Positions 23,679 to 36,882 of a DNA stretch of 64,000 nt are shown here, one piece after another. Source of the DNA: Gonapodya prolifera JEL478 (taxonomy: Eukaryota; Monoblepharomycota; Monoblepharidomycetes; Monoblepharidales; Gonapodyaceae); contig KQ965835.1 of NCBI GenBank assembly GCA_001574975.1, forward strand, positions 1-64,000, in the 5' to 3' direction. Positions within the stretch are counted from its first letter, which is position 1; each line of letters opens with the position of its first letter. Under the pieces are notes generated by a model that was not told where the DNA came from, made no database searches, and saw nothing but the letters and a program-made list of their open reading frames with translations. Both the position numbers and the translations under genes were made by a program.

Positions 23679-25000
23679 TTGCAGGAATTAGGAACCATGG
23701 AAAGCGACGCCATCACCTATCCGAAGAAGAAGGAGTCTGAAGGAGTGTCATTGGCACCACTGAAGATTAAACTGGTAAGAATAGCCAAGCTGCCGGTACA
23801 AGAAATTGCGCTCAAAACCACCATTGCGAGGCAGTTACACAAAGTCGCTCTCAGAATGTATGTCTTGGAACAGCAAGGGATCGCACACTTGGACCTGAAA
23901 CCCGGGTAATATCCTTGTTTCAGGGGACGGCACTGGGGCTATCGGAGATTTTGGCATGGCAAAGTACGGGGCAGGAAGCAGGGATCCTCTATCTGGAACA
24001 GACCTGTACGTGCCACCAGAGGCATTGCGTCCTCGCCTGAATCGCTTTATCCCGGACACAAATCTAACCAATGGGCGAGACATTTATGCGTTCGGCATTA
24101 CTTGCTATGCAGTAAGCGCGAATCAAAGTCAGCGTTATAAAGCAATGTGGTGACCATTTGTACTGTAGATTTGGGTTCTTGGTCGTCCATACTCCGAAAG
24201 AGAGCTTGCATCATTTGACGAGCTGAAATATGCGATCGCATGTGCTGGAAAGCGACCAAATCTTTCGGATGCACGACTTGATGATATGCCAGATGCTCTG
24301 AAGAATATGATGGTACGGTGCTGGAACGACAATGTTGAGTCCCGTGCAACAAGTTTTGCACGTGGTATTGTTCTGGTGCTCGCAAGTCTCAGGTTAGTTA
24401 CAGTCATCTGCGACATGCTCTGGCATAAAATAGTAAGCACTTTTACCTCAGGGCACTTCCAGTGCCATGGGAATTCAGTGCCCGCACAAGTCAAGATGAC
24501 TCGGGATATACCTCACCACAGCGTGGACATACATCCTTGAAACTGTTTGATGAGGCCCAAAAGGAAGGTGCTGCTGGTAATCTGGAGGCAGCCGCTGCAC
24601 GCTATCAGGCGGCGGCAGAAATGGGACATGTGGAGGCCCAGTACCAACTTGGCCTTTGCTTTTGGAATGGGGCGGGAATAGTGAAGGACATCCGGCAGGC
24701 GCTCGAGTGGTTTGAGGAAGCCGCAAAATCTGGTGATAAAAATCAAAGTCAACGCTTGGTGACTGTTATCGCTTTGGAGAAGGACGGCCCAAGGTGCTTC
24801 TGCGGGCTGCTGAATTGTATCATGATGCTGCTGAACGGGGGCATGCTGAAGCACAACTGAAGCTTGGGGTGCTTTACAGTTGTGGTCTTGGGGTTGAGAG
24901 GGACCATCGGCTTGCACTCCAGTGGTTCGAGAAAGCAGCAACTCTCTATTTGGTCCCTTTTGTAGTCTACGTTCGCAAATTAATAACTGCAGACTTTATT
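23679..25000 (+). pseudogene. Broken protein kinase fused to Sel1 repeats
   Basis: The order of pieces is kinase C-lobe then Sel1-like repeats. The kinase part has HLDLKPG-NILVSG (catalytic loop, with HLD for the usual HRD), IGDFGMAKYG (DFG), GTDLYVPPEAL (APE region), DIYAFGITCYA and MVRCWNDNVESRAT. Introns near 24117-24170 and 24395-24455 splice well. The following exon gives EAAAARYQAAAEMGHVEAQY and ALEWFEEAAKSGD, then in another frame AERGHAEAQLKLG and ALQWFEKAATL, all Sel1-type helices. The N-lobe with the Gly loop and VAIK Lys is absent. One extra base at the LKPG/NIL step near 23903 breaks the frame, and a second frame change occurs near 24780-24860. Kinase-Sel1 fusions are common in early-diverging fungi; this copy looks inactive. 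Confidence 0.7.
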
Positions 25001-25303
25001 GTACAAAAGACCCACTCCTCAGATTTGCCGAGAGCCCAACGAGTACCGAAATCGGCAGCAAAAGACGAGGCAGGTGTCGTTTGGGGAGGCAAGCTGCGCC
25101 ACAGCTCACCCGTTTTGCACCAGTTCAGACGAAGACGAACAAGACTTACACGACAACGTTGTGTGAAAGAAGGAGAACAACTCTACCGCGTCGCGAAGCT
25201 TGGGTTGGTTTGGCTGGATATCGCGGATTAGGATTGAAGTAGTCGCCTCTGGCGGAAACGGTGGTTGCTGCGCGAAACAGAACGGATTGGAGGTTTTCAA
25301 GGA

Positions 25304-28141
25304 ATGGCAGGAGACGCAAAAAAGGCTGGAAAGGGGCCTTCGGCGAGCTCTGGACCTCCTGCCGCAGCTGCGACGTCTCAATCACCAACAGTGCGGATCG
25401 AGCAGAATGTACAGGGTTTCACGGGACTGTCAATGTGGAACCCTGCTGCAGCAATGATATATCCGGAGAACGTGCCATCGGGCCTATCATCGGAGGGTTT
25501 GATTGGGACTGGCGGGGCTGCCGTGGCAGGGGAGTCCGTGACAGGAGATGGATTGTCCATCACCTCTACCCAGCCCAGTCTGGCGTCAGCGTTCGCCACA
25601 AACGGCTCGAGCAGTACAGGAGAGTACGGACTCTTTTCGTTGTCACCTGCTTCGGCGACGTCGACGTTATGGTCGCCGTGGGCGGCTCAACCTCTAATTT
25701 CTGCGACAACTGGGTCTCACCAGGCCTCGCCACTCAGCAATCAAGCACACGTTGTCACAGCTGCGGCGGCTTGGGGAGCTGCGGAGTCGTGTGCGCTCTC
25801 ACCGCGATGCAACTTGGTGTCTTCAGGTTGGCAAACAGGAGTTCCTCAGCAGGAAACGAATGCCTCACCTTCCTCGAGGGCTGCCACGCCAATCGAGATA
25901 ATCGGCGGATACACGGAGCGTGCTACTGTAGCTGCACCGTCTCCTGGTCGCAGGACCTCTTCGGCGCGGGGGGACTCCAGTAACGGCTTCCCGCTGAACA
26001 CTTCTGAACACTCTGGTCCCCGTGCCAGAGCTGGATCACGGACGTCAATAAAGAACTCTGCTATGGACGGGCACCATTTCTTGTCGTCTGTCACGGTCTC
26101 GTCGCCCCTCTCCCTCGCTGCCCTGGTTGGAGAATCTTCCCCTTCCGCTGGTTGGAACCCCTTTCTGTACGCGGCTCCCGCACAGGCATCAGCCCAGTCA
26201 TCGTTGCAGCGTGCTGCAGATCCACATGCTGGCGGGGAGTATGGAGCCGAATATGACTACGCAGAGTACGCAAGGAGGATGGGACTGGGAATCGACGATA
26301 TTGTTGGAGAAGGAGGGGGAGGGGACGACACGACAGACGAAGAGACACTACGTATTCTCAGTGGGACGTTAGAGGCCGAAGGTGGCTCTCCATCAAGAAC
26401 ATTGACGGGAACGAAAGGTGCTTTAGTGCCACCTCCGGGGCTGCTTCGTACGGAGTTGAAAGCCCCTCCTGGAGTCGAGAGTGCAGATGAGTCGACTTCA
26501 AGCGAACTTGGACTCGATAGAACTGATAACGTATCTGCTGAACCGTCGGATCGGTCGGGGCGTGAGTCGAGCCTCGACAAGGCCATTGGAGCTGAAAGCG
26601 GAGAGGGAACACATACGTTTTCGAACATTAAGAATGTTCTCCCCGCTCAGGACAATTCGGAATCCAAAGTTTCTTCGGACCGGCCCAAAAGCGTCAAAGG
26701 ACTTGTTCCGGAATCAGCAAGCCCATCTGGCGCAAACAAGGACGCTGAACAGACTGAGACTGGCACTCAGGTGAATCGAACATTATCAGCCTCTCCGTTA
26801 TCGGTACCGGCACCAGTGGCGCCCAAGAAGCCGATGTCGTGGGCCAATATCGCGAAAGCCCAGTCGAAGTCGGGTCCTATTAGTTCAGGCGCTGTTCAGC
26901 CGTCATCCCATCCCAATGCAACAAACTCCCGGACGCAACTACCAGCTTCTGTAGTGACGCATGTTTCGGTGACCAGTTCGTCGGTCCCTGCAACCCGGCT
27001 TCCCGGGGGACCCGCCAACTGGGCTTGTTTGGCGGCCAACCGCAATGCTCCGAAGCCTAACATCCCTGCTACGGCCCCTACTCCAGTGGTGACCCCCCCG
27101 GCCAGCAACGGACCGTCGCCGTCGTCGGGATTGTCTCTCGTTCCAACAGGAACCGCGGTGGACTTGAAAGAGGCGAAGAAGAAGGTAGCTGATTTGTTCA
27201 AGGTAAGAAGAGTAAATCCCGGGCTAAAGGAATTCTGGGGCGGAATTGGAGGAAAGGTGAGCATTCGCGGCAATCCCGTCGGTTGTCGAGCTCAAGAACC
27301 CCTTTACATATCCCCGCCTTTGCAGTCTCGTTTCTTCGTGATTAAGTCATACACCGAAGACGACGTGCACAAGTCCCTCAAGTATTCAATCTGGTCGTCC
27401 ACTGACATGGGGAACCGTCGCCTCAATCAGGCATACCTTGATACTTCCGCCACTGGAGCCGGAAACCGCCCAGGAACCTCAGGCGGATCGGTATACCTTT
27501 TCTTTTCGGTGAACGCCTCTGGACACTTCTGTGGTGTGGCGACGATGACGAGCAAGGTGGATTGGGAGACGAGTGCGAGTGTGTGGGCCCAAGGGGGTAA
27601 GTGGAAGGGTGTCTTCGGTGTTCGGTGGGTCTTCGTGAAGGATGTGCCGAATGGTGAGTTGTGAGGTTCACCGTGATTTTAGTTTCGTGTCAAAAGTTGG
27701 AGTCTCTGACGTGTGTTCATTTATACTCCGCTAGGTGCTCTGAGGCACTTGCGGGTGATGTTAGTACAAGAATATGTTTGTGTGTACCCAACTTCTAATC
27801 GTTTCGACATTCCCAGCACCAACGAAAACAAACCTGTGACGAACTCCCGGGACACACAGGAGTTACCGACGGACATTGGTCGGGAAATGCTCCGCATATT
27901 TTGCGAGTACAGGCACACCACCTGTATTCTGGATGATTGGGGCTGGCATGAGAAGAAGGAGAGTGAGAAGAACGGAGACGCTGGAACAGTGGAACCAACG
28001 GTCGATGGAGGCTCTAGCGGTACATCGACTGGTTCGAATCTCCTTAACATCGGGGATGTGATGCGGATGAATGGTGCAGGGAATGTCGCAGATGGCAACG
28101 TTGCGAAACGGACAGGCAGTGGTGCGGGAGGGCGTTGGTGA
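25304..28141 (+). CDS. YTH-domain RNA-binding protein (m6A reader)
   Basis: Likely reader of N6-methyladenosine in RNA. Exons 25304-27256, 27326-27653 and 27735-28141 join in frame to about 895 residues. The first ~640 residues are low-complexity Ser/Ala/Gly/Pro-rich sequence typical of YTHDF-type proteins. The YTH domain starts at [20 protein letters not shown]. It continues with [18 protein letters not shown] and GHFCGVATM, then [18 protein letters not shown] and ends near [14 protein letters not shown]. Trp residues at IWSS and GKWKG fit the aromatic cage. About 20 residues between RHLR and NKPVTN look inserted relative to the family, so another short intron may lie at about 27767-27818. 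The start ATG at 25304 is the first in frame. The gene looks intact. Confidence 0.9.
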
Positions 28142-29292
28142 GGGTCCCCATTTGAGGAGGTACCCGTCGGCGCGGGGATCGAGCACGTTTTTGGGACTTT
28201 TGGACACATGCAGCTCATTGGGGGAAGAGCTTTTCAGTGGTGCGGGTAATGCAGGCTGTCGATTGAGTGGCACGCCTTGACATTTGATGGTTTGAGGATT
28301 CGGGCGGGGCACCCCTGCAAGCTGAAGCAGAAAGGTTGCTGAAGGAGTACGTTCATTGATTTAGTACTGGCCCTCGTATCGAGTTAGCTTGTTGCTTGTT
28401 GTCAACCGTCGCTTAGAGTCCAATGCACGATTCCATGGCTGACATGCCATTAAGCAACCCCAAATCATTTGTAACACAGAAAACAACCCGTCCACCTGCT
28501 TCAGAAATTCCGGAATGGAAACAGGTCCAATTAAGTTGCTGTGGTCTCACCAGGCAAGTCAGTTCATTTATCGCCTTGGACTCTTCCAGACGTCGATGAT
28601 GGATAAGGACTCACGCATTGACTTTACGCACTCCTTTTCCAAGGAGCGTGCCCCGTCTGGAGTGTCCGGTAGTGGATCGATACCCCGAGTCCGCCCACGA
28701 CTTGACGAAGTGCCAATAAAGTAACAACGTAAGACAAGCGGCAAGGCCGCTAGCTCGCAAATCGGGACCCCCCAGCTGAATGCCTTCTCGTGGCGACCGC
28801 CCCCTCTTAAGCCAAGCTTCTCAACTATCCCAATCCCAGATTCGTCTTTTCAGCAAATTCGGACTTGCGGGACATATCACGGATATCCCAGAACAGAGAG
28901 TGATAACAGTGGCCATCACGGTGGAATATCAGATCCAGGTCCCAACCACTCGTTCCTGCAAGTGAAAAGCATTCGAGGACCATGGAACCATGATCATGAC
29001 AGCAGAGAACCCAGTGCTTTAAGTAACCTAGATGTAGCAATTCGCCAGACAAGTCGCTTGGACTCTTTGGTTGCTGACTCTGCAGCAGCATCCACCGAGC
29101 CGTTGAAGAAGCTGTACCATCCCATGCCGCAATGGAAGCTTAGCCTAGGGCGCTTTGCACATGACGCCTTGCTAGCACAAGATGACTTTTCAGGTGATTC
29201 ATCATTCGACGCATCAAAACGGCTCTCCCCGACTCTTAACTCTCTATTCATAAGTTCGTAAAGGTCCAGAAGAAACCTTCGTCCAACAATCG
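28142..29292. other. No recognised gene
   Basis: Presumed 3' region of the YTH gene, then sequence with only short frames. No domain, repeat or RNA gene is recognised. Confidence 0.4.
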
Positions 29293-29982
29293 GTGAAAGC
29301 TTCGGACAGGAGCCAATTAAGGACCGCTGCCCCGGATACGAAGACTGGAAATGGTCCAAAGTGGGCAGGTGAGAACATTGCACATGCACGAAGCCACTTT
29401 CAACACATTGAAACCCTTGCGGTTTTAGTCACAGAACTTCACCGGACTGCAAAAGTATCGGCCGCTGCAATTAACCGGCATCCACCGATTGCTAGAGTGT
29501 TCCCCTTTCGCAAGATTTCAAGAAAAACTACCTCATCAGCTAACACCGGAGTCGAGAAATTCCGTGTGACACAATTTATTGGACGTGTGTCCTCAAAAGA
29601 TGAGGTAGGAGTCGGTGCTTTATCTTTAGTCGTTGTGGTTACAGGTCCCTCTACGATGGGTGTCATTAAGCGCTTCGATACCGAACACCATCCTTCTCAG
29701 AAGGAGCCGCTTCCTAAGCACATGCATAACAAACGTGGCCCCGGCGGACACGAGACGGCTGCTGCAAGTCAACTTAGTTCTCAACGGGCCGTGGATCGAG
29801 CGTTAGCGGAGCAGGAGAAGCAAAGGAGGCATGCACAGCGAAAACGAGAGAACCAACTCGCTGGATTATTGGAAGATATTGTACGCGGTGTAGATCTGGG
29901 AAAGGAGCGGAGCGGTGGCCACCTGGTGAGTGAATACGGGGGGTTTCCCCACCTCTCCAGTACCTGTGGAAAACCTGACTGA
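29293..29982 (+). CDS. Uncharacterised frame, possibly a relic exon
   Basis: A 229-codon frame without a known domain. It contains a basic, coiled-coil-like segment (RALAEQEKQRRHAQRKRENQ) near the C-terminus and a short hydrophobic stretch (VGVGALSLVVVVTGPSTMGV). It lies upstream of the lipase-like relic on the same strand and could be an early exon of that gene, or an unrelated remnant. I cannot assign a role. Confidence 0.3.
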   Translation: MKASDRSQLRTAAPDTKTGNGPKWAGENIAHARSHFQHIETLAVLVTELHRTAKVSAAAINRHPPIARVFPFRKISRKTTSSANTGVEKFRVTQFIGRVSSKDEVGVGALSLVVVVTGPSTMGVIKRFDTEHHPSQKEPLPKHMHNKRGPGGHETAAASQLSSQRAVDRALAEQEKQRRHAQRKRENQLAGLLEDIVRGVDLGKERSGGHLVSEYGGFPHLSSTCGKPD

Positions 29983-30347
29983 TGGTCCAGAGCGATGGAG
30001 GTGATTTCACGGAAATTGCATATATGCACCAAAAGCTTGCAATAACGTACCGGCTCACTCTCATGGCTCTTACACGTAAAATTCACCTTCTGTTGGCGAC
30101 ACGAGATGGTAATCAAGAGCAGGCTGGCGACTATTAGAATGAAATTGATTTGGCGAAGGAAAGTTTTCGGCGCCGTCATGCTCTCGCCCAGGGCAGTCTT
30201 GTTATTGAACAACGGAACTATCCGCTTGGCCAATGGTACCCTTTATTTGCGGAGCCGTTAGATTTCGAAGAGTACATGATCGCTTCTTCCTGGTTTGGTT
30301 GACTCAGGTGCCCAATCCCACCTTCCCCTGCGCCGATTACGGAAGTA

Positions 30348-32388
30348 ATGTACCCTTTTCCAGCTCCCGAAGCAGCTCGTTGCCTTCGCGAGGTGCTCCA
30401 TGGTACGGGTCTCTCCCCATCAGTTGTTGATCGTGTCTCAAACTTGTGTGGAGTGGACTTGCTTGAAATACTTGGCGGGCATGTGTCAGGAATTAACACG
30501 GTCCTGGATGGTCGTACGAATGCACCAGTGGTAACCGAACACGCTCTTAAGCCAAACACGCCTACAGATAAACTCACTCGCGAATAGACACTCGTTCGAA
30601 CTCTTGGCAGCCAAGACCCACAAAACAGGCCGGATGAAGGAGAAAGTCGCAAACCCCCAGGAGCAGCAGTTGAAGCAGGTGGAAGAATTCAAGGAACGTT
30701 TCCGATTGTACTCAATTATTTGCCAAATCTGATCGTTAGTGGACCGAAGCGCACGGACAATAAGCCGATCAAGCGCATACAACGCGAAAATTGTGGGCGC
30801 CCGAGGGGAAGAACACCAGTTGGATTACTCAGTCGTTCCGGATGCACAGTCAGATCCCAATATTGATCTTCCTTTTCCAGAAGCTGCCAGCAAACAGCAA
30901 GAGCAAATTATCACCACGAAAGTCATTTGAACGACCCGAAGACAGAAACGCAAAATGGAGAGAAGCCCTTGGGCCCAGTTTGCTTTCAGGGAGAGGGAGG
31001 TGAGACGTATATTGCAGAAGGAAACAGAGCCAACTGTCTCCGAGAGACTGGTGATGCAAGAATCAGGGCGCCCTCCCGGCAAGCGTCTTGAGGTGAGCCG
31101 ACTCCCTTTTCTCGCTTCCAAAAACACCAAACAAACCTCTTTTCCACCTCAGGTCCCAAAATTTGCTCAACGATGTCACCCCGGCCAGTATCAATGCTTT
31201 TCTGGAGCTTACTGAGACCTATATGGCTGCAATCGCGACTGTGGCACGTGTGCTAGAGGACCTTCTGTCCAAGGAATCGGAGTCGAGTGCTGTGATGGGT
31301 GGCGATGCTACATTGGGAAATGACGGACCATGGAACTTACACCGCTGGCCAAACTGTACATTTTGGGCAGCAACGTCAGCTGATGTCAAAGACACCGTGC
31401 ACGATTACGTGGGCGCAACTGGTTCCCGCTGGGTTCGAGGAACGATTAAGCAAAGGATCGATTCGGAACGCTGGTCCAATCTGCCGATACAGTCAGCACC
31501 GACCGCGAAAACCCGAATCATACCGGAGGCATCAGTGGAGCGCCGCCTGACCCCTCTTACAAGCCACCCCCGTCTCGAGCTCGAACACCAACGCCATCTG
31601 ACCGTGTCGCTGCAGTTGTGACCGGGTCGGGTCTCTCCCTCTCTGTAATCGATCACGTGTCGAGAGAAGTTGGCTTGGACGTGCTCGACCTATTGGGACG
31701 TAAGGTCATGGGCACGAGAATTGCGAGTGGGAGAAGGAGAAGAAACGAGCACGTGGTTGATACTTCGTGATATGGTACTTCACAAATCTCTGACAATGGT
31801 GGAGCCGGTTTGGAGTGTAGAAACGGAGAGAGACATTTCCGGAAGAGTTGCATATCGGCTGCGGGAGGTTGACTTGCACCCACGCCGGAAAAACTGCTGT
31901 CGGCAAAACCGGACACGGCGAGCGTGGTGGAGTATCTGGGGATTCGCAAGGAGGATTTGCTGGAGGGCGTGTTTGGAGATATTAGAGTGTTCGTGCCGGT
32001 GTATTATTTGCTATGGGTGAGTCGCAGTTTGAAGTTCGTTGTTTGCGTGGCAAGTGTTGCCGGTCGTTTTCAAAGGCGAAAACAGGGAATCCATCGTCCT
32101 CGCGATCCGAGGCTCCCTAGTAAGTCACCTCACAACTCCTCGTTTACGCATTTTTTGACTCACGTATCACTCCAACCTGGGCCAGTCCCACCTAGACACA
32201 CTCACGGACCTTCTCTGCGCCTACACGCACTACAACGGCGGACTCGTGTACTCGGGCATGCTGCACGATGGTTCCTCGAGAACGTCATACCCAAATGCGT
32301 CACGTGGATCAATGATAGGGGGTTTAGAAAGTTCCGCATCGTTGCGCATAGTTTGGGAGCGGGGACTGCGAGCTTGGTGGGGGCTTAG
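30348..32388 (+). pseudogene. Diacylglycerol-lipase-like (class 3 lipase) relic
   Basis: Plus-strand pieces resemble fungal sn1-specific diacylglycerol lipases. Near 31924-32020 is YLGIRKEDLLEGVFGDIRVF followed by VPVYYLL. Then NRESIVLAIRGSL (the family's IVLAIRGT block) is followed by an intron. The exon after 32170 has SHLDTLTDLLCAYTHYNGGL and VYSGML. In a different frame come ARWFLENVIPKCVTWI and FRIVAHSLGAGTASL, which contains the nucleophile G-x-S-x-G-like AHSLGAG. A frame change at about 32265 and a stop right after LVGA at 32388 leave no Asp/His part. Upstream frames with GTGLSPSVVDRVSNLCGVDL and GSGLSLSVIDHVSREVGLDV look like two copies of one segment. The locus is decayed. Confidence 0.55.
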
Positions 32389-34978
32389 GTGGGTATTGTG
32401 GTTGTCACGTGGCAAGTTGAAGTCATCCTCTTCAATATCCTCTGGATAGTTCAGGCCTGTTAATGTCTCTCGCTTGGTAGTTGATAGCTAACACATACCA
32501 GATACCATATATAGAGCTTAGATTGGTGTCGAGTCCAAACAACCACAATTCTGACTGCATCACGATTGCAGGAAGCCAAGGACCATCTCACACCACGTCT
32601 GTGCAACTACAAGACAAACCTTTGTTGCTTGGATATGCCCGACAAGGTGAATGTGATCTCAGTGCGATCAAAATTTGAGCCGATTGATGCAGAACGAGTA
32701 AAGACAAGAAAAATACTGTTTCTAATGATATTGCAGATTAGGCTTTTATGCTACGTGGACTAACCGTCTTGCTGATTGCACGCAAATGTCTGCGCTTCAA
32801 CAAACATGAACGTTAAAGCAAATTGTGAGGTGATGAAGTGCCAGAGCAACTAAAAGACCCGTCCTTGCGGTTTTGACTTTCGACTGCACCACATGCACTG
32901 CACTGATCTTACCCAAAAGCGAGTTTCCGTTTCGGGACGAGCGGCTATGATTGCTGGTGCGTTTGAGCACGAACAAAATTGGAGGGCTGGAAGGGATACG
33001 CGTCCGTGACAAAAATCACCGGAGTCATAACCTTCGAGGCTCTTGACAGAAGCATCACTCGATCACGCACACTTTCTCACTACTAGATGAGCCGTCGTCA
33101 TAGCAGGGCGTCAAAGTGTAAACAAATGGAAGGTGCCTGGAGCGGCAGCGGCGTAGCGATTCTAACTGCATCAAACCCGCGTGAAAACAAGGCCATCTCG
33201 CACTGTGCCAATTCTCAGAGGTGTTTCATTTTGTGGCATTGACAAGTCGGATCTTTCAAGGGCTTCTGTCCGAGCGCGAACAAATGAGGGTAGGGCACGA
33301 GATGACGTAATGTGCAAAGCCAGTCCTCACAGGTTTCGATTGCTTCACGCACATTCTACGCCACGCACACCACGCTGGTCTATTCTAGAAGAATTTATGT
33401 GCAGACGAGCCGCCAACGCGGCAGGTGTGTTAGGGTGTTTACAACGGGAGTGAGGACTGAGCACAACTCTGATGTGAAAACAAACAACAACCGCCGTGAC
33501 TCCAGCACGCACACATGGCGAAATGCTAGAACAAACAACCAGTATTTCATGTTTAGACAAGTCGCCGTCGCTGGGGGCACTGCTAGAGCATGAACAAACA
33601 AAATTGAAGATAGCACTTCACACTACTACCACTGATTGTCTATCTGTGTCCCTTCCTCAACATGCCAGGGACTGCTTTCCGCCATTCATGTGCTACATGA
33701 CAGCTGTATTTGTTACAAGACCTGGTCTGACTGGGTGAAGAATGAGTCCACTGGCGTGAGCCAACACGATCAAAGGTCAATGGCGGAGGTCGAAACAGCA
33801 GAACAGACGTCAACCGCGAGAGCCATGGTACCCGTCAAAACAGGCCGTACGTTTCATGGCTGAACGAGCCAAATCTATTTCGCATACGTCTGAACCCGAA
33901 CAAAGGTAGGTCTCGATGCTCAGCTGCACCAAGAATCAGCTTAATCTAGTGTGTCACTAAAATGAAGGAGCTATTGTGACTCCGGTGCCGGTCAATTGAT
34001 CGAACTGATCAGGTGACACTCTGCAAGCGCGAGTAGAAGCGAAGCCAAAGCCAATGTGGTGTACTCGGATTACCAGCGATGACTGCTCGATACTCAGTAA
34101 TCTCGGATGATGAATCGTAGCATCGAAGCCGCAGTGCTTCCACAACGCCGATTCACGCCCATTGTGTGCTCGGGCAGGAGAACCAAAAGAGGATGAGGCA
34201 TCAGCGCCTGTGGTCCACATGAAGGTTGTCGCCGATAAACTTCATGAAACGGTGAGCGAGGGCTATAATATGATGGATAAGTCCATCAGCCCACAACCAA
34301 GCAAGTATCAACCAACTGCGCTTTCCCCCAAACAGACCCACGATTTTGGAAAACGAAAGTTAGCTCAGGGAGTCAAAATAACCACGACAGCACGTTCAAG
34401 CTTACAATTTGGCCCGGCAAGAAATTTGCGCGTTTTCAGCAGAGCTACAGGGAGAATTTTGTTAGTTGACGTCATGTTCAAGGCGTCCGAACGACCCCAT
34501 TCCAAGGCCGCGTAGCGAAGAGTTACCTTCCAACAAAGAAAGTGCGATTGGCATAAGCTGCGGTCAGAGGTCTCCCCGAGTGCCCGGCAAGAGAGTCTGA
34601 GACCACCGACACTTCGCAATTCAGTCAGCGATCAATGGAGGACTTCGAGTTTAAAGCCATCGCGCTTGGTTTGTGCTGTCTGTCTCGACTCTCATCGCTG
34701 CAGTTGCTGCACAAAACTTTGCTTGGCGACAGAACTTGCCCAAAACTTGGTGACATAACTGACCTCAACAGAGGAGCACAAGGCAAAAACACAAAACTGA
34801 ATTGCAAACATTTAACTACTCCTGTTTGCAACGTATGGTGGAGAGGGAAGGGGAGCACCCTCCAAAGAACGTCACCGACCACAGCACGGGTAAATCAGCC
34901 GGATTGGCAGCTTCCACGTTACTCATGACAGATTACATCACTTCGTGCCTTCCGCTCACTCCCCTTTGAATCCCAGGC
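32389..34978. other. Long stretch without recognised genes
   Basis: About 2.6 kb in which only short, domain-free frames occur on both strands. I see no transposase motifs. The last ~50 bases before 34979 are C-rich and lead into the DUF218 gene. Confidence 0.45.
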
Positions 34979-36882
34979 ATGAGTCTCTCCACCTCATACC
35001 CCCACTTTCGCCGCCAAACCGACCAATCCAACAGCCAACTCTCTGCTGTCTACCGCCTGCCATCCCTGTACAACAACGTCGGGGCCGCGCAGAGAAAAAG
35101 TGCTTCCATGGAGGGAACTGCGAGCGAGCACTCCCGATGGCGAACAGAAGACGTGCTGGATCACACAGTACCTATTCTGCCGACCTCGCGATTCAATACT
35201 GGGGCACAAGCTCCTCACAAAGTATTTTCGTCACTTGGAACGTTGTGCCTCGCGGTCGCTCGCGCTTTCTGCCTGGTTGGGCGAAGAAAGCGGCCAGGTG
35301 ATCCGACGACCAGGGCGTGGACAGCAATACTTTTGGTCGTCGCAGTAATCGGGTTCCTATTGTTCACCTCGGTAACAGTGTCATCGCTGAGAGCACCGCC
35401 TAGTCCTCGGCGCGAGCATGGTCGGGTTGCAGGGGTCGCGGAGAAGACTTCTCAAATTGATACTTCAACTTCACGTGTCCAGTCAATAATGGATTCACAT
35501 AGTGTCACAACTATCAATCACGCAGAGGAGTCATTGGCGGTGAGCGCTCTCAAAATTGGACAATCCTCCAACCAGTCTGGGGCGCCCGCTCCGTTGCCAG
35601 CGAGTGGATCCGACCCTTTCGCGATTTTGACACCCCTATCCGACAAAAGACTGCAATCTACACTGACCGACCTCGTGCTTGTCGCCGGTCATGGGATTTT
35701 CAATCCATCGGGACTGACCCGTCTTCGAGACCGATTGAGCTCCAACAGAACTCTGCCGCCTGCTACAAGCGTGTTGATACAGGATCCTGAAAGCTGGTGG
35801 TTGGACCCATACCAAGGCAAGCTTGATGTGCTCACTTTTCTGGAGCACGTGAAAGCTGGAGTGAATTTGGCCGCGGAGAACGGCGAGGCCCTGTTGATGT
35901 TTTCTGGCGGTGAGATGTTGCGTCTCCCGTTTTACAACGACGAAAAACGCCCAGACGTCTTTCGTAAGGTCAATCAAAAGTAACTTCGACGTCGCTCTCT
36001 GAAGGGGCCTCCTACCACCTCATCTCCTCGCTCCTCGGCTGGTTCAACCTGTCTCGTCCTTCCAATCCTTCGGAAGATGCTCGCATCGGTGAATGGCCGA
36101 TTCACGAGCGAGTTGTCACGGAAGAACATTCTCGGGACTCGTACGAGAACCTCTTGTTTGGGCTGTGTCGGTTTCGTGAGGTCACTGGTGAGTATATTCC
36201 ATTACTTTTTCAACGGATACCCCCCCCCCCCCCCCGTATTTATTATTGACTTTTCCAAATTTCGTACCTTGATCAAGGGCGGTATCCTCGCAACGTGACC
36301 ATCATCAGCTACAAGCATAAAGCCTTCCGCTTCACCCACGTCCACCGAGCGAGCGTTCGCTTCCCCACCACGCGATTCAACTTCGTCGCCGTGGATCACA
36401 CCGGGACCTTAATACCCATTGTCGAGACTATCGAGTCTGAGGAACCCTTGGTTTCATCCTGGCAAGCAGGCCCCAACGGTTCCTCCGACCTTCATCTCCA
36501 CTTCAACTCCACATACATTCTCTCCCATGCCCCCTCCGACCTCCCACCTCACGAACTCGCCCTCTCCATCATGCCTTTCGTCGTCGACCCTCACGGTTGC
36601 GGCACTCCGGCGTCACTTCCGGCTCCGGACCGAGACCTCCTCGCATCTCGGGTCGGGACGGAACCGAGATTCAGAAATGTCGCGCACGACGTACTACAGG
36701 AGAAGAGGAGACTGCGGGATCCGGCGTTGAAGGGGTCGATGGGTTGGCAGCGGTGTCCTGAGATGAGGGGCCTGATGGAGGCGTGTGAGAGGTCGCGAAA
36801 ACCTGGCGGTGTGGGGCAGGATGGTGGTGGCTGGATTTGGGCAGGTGACATACCCTGGGACATTAGAACACATAGAACTTAG
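34979..36882 (+). CDS. DUF218-domain membrane protein
   Basis: Three exons (34979-35963, 36005-36187, 36278-36882) join in frame to 590 residues. Near residue 120 there is a single transmembrane segment (AWTAILLVVAVIGFLLFTSV) after a basic cytoplasmic-type N-terminus, as in a type II membrane protein. The later part is a DUF218-like (YdcF-type) domain. It has LVLVAGHGIF, TFLEHVKAGVNLAAENGEAL, LLMFSGGE, RDSYENLLFGLCRFREVTG and RYPRNVTIISYKHKAFRF, and then HRASVRFPTTRFNFVAVDHT. The substrate of eukaryotic members is unknown; bacterial relatives act in envelope metabolism. The first intron is short (about 41 nt). The second intron carries a run of about 16 C at 36220-36235. The gene looks complete. 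Confidence 0.82.
36220..36235. repeat. Poly-C run in an intron
   Basis: Uninterrupted run of about 16 C inside the second intron of the DUF218 gene. It may vary in length between reads. Confidence 0.9.
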
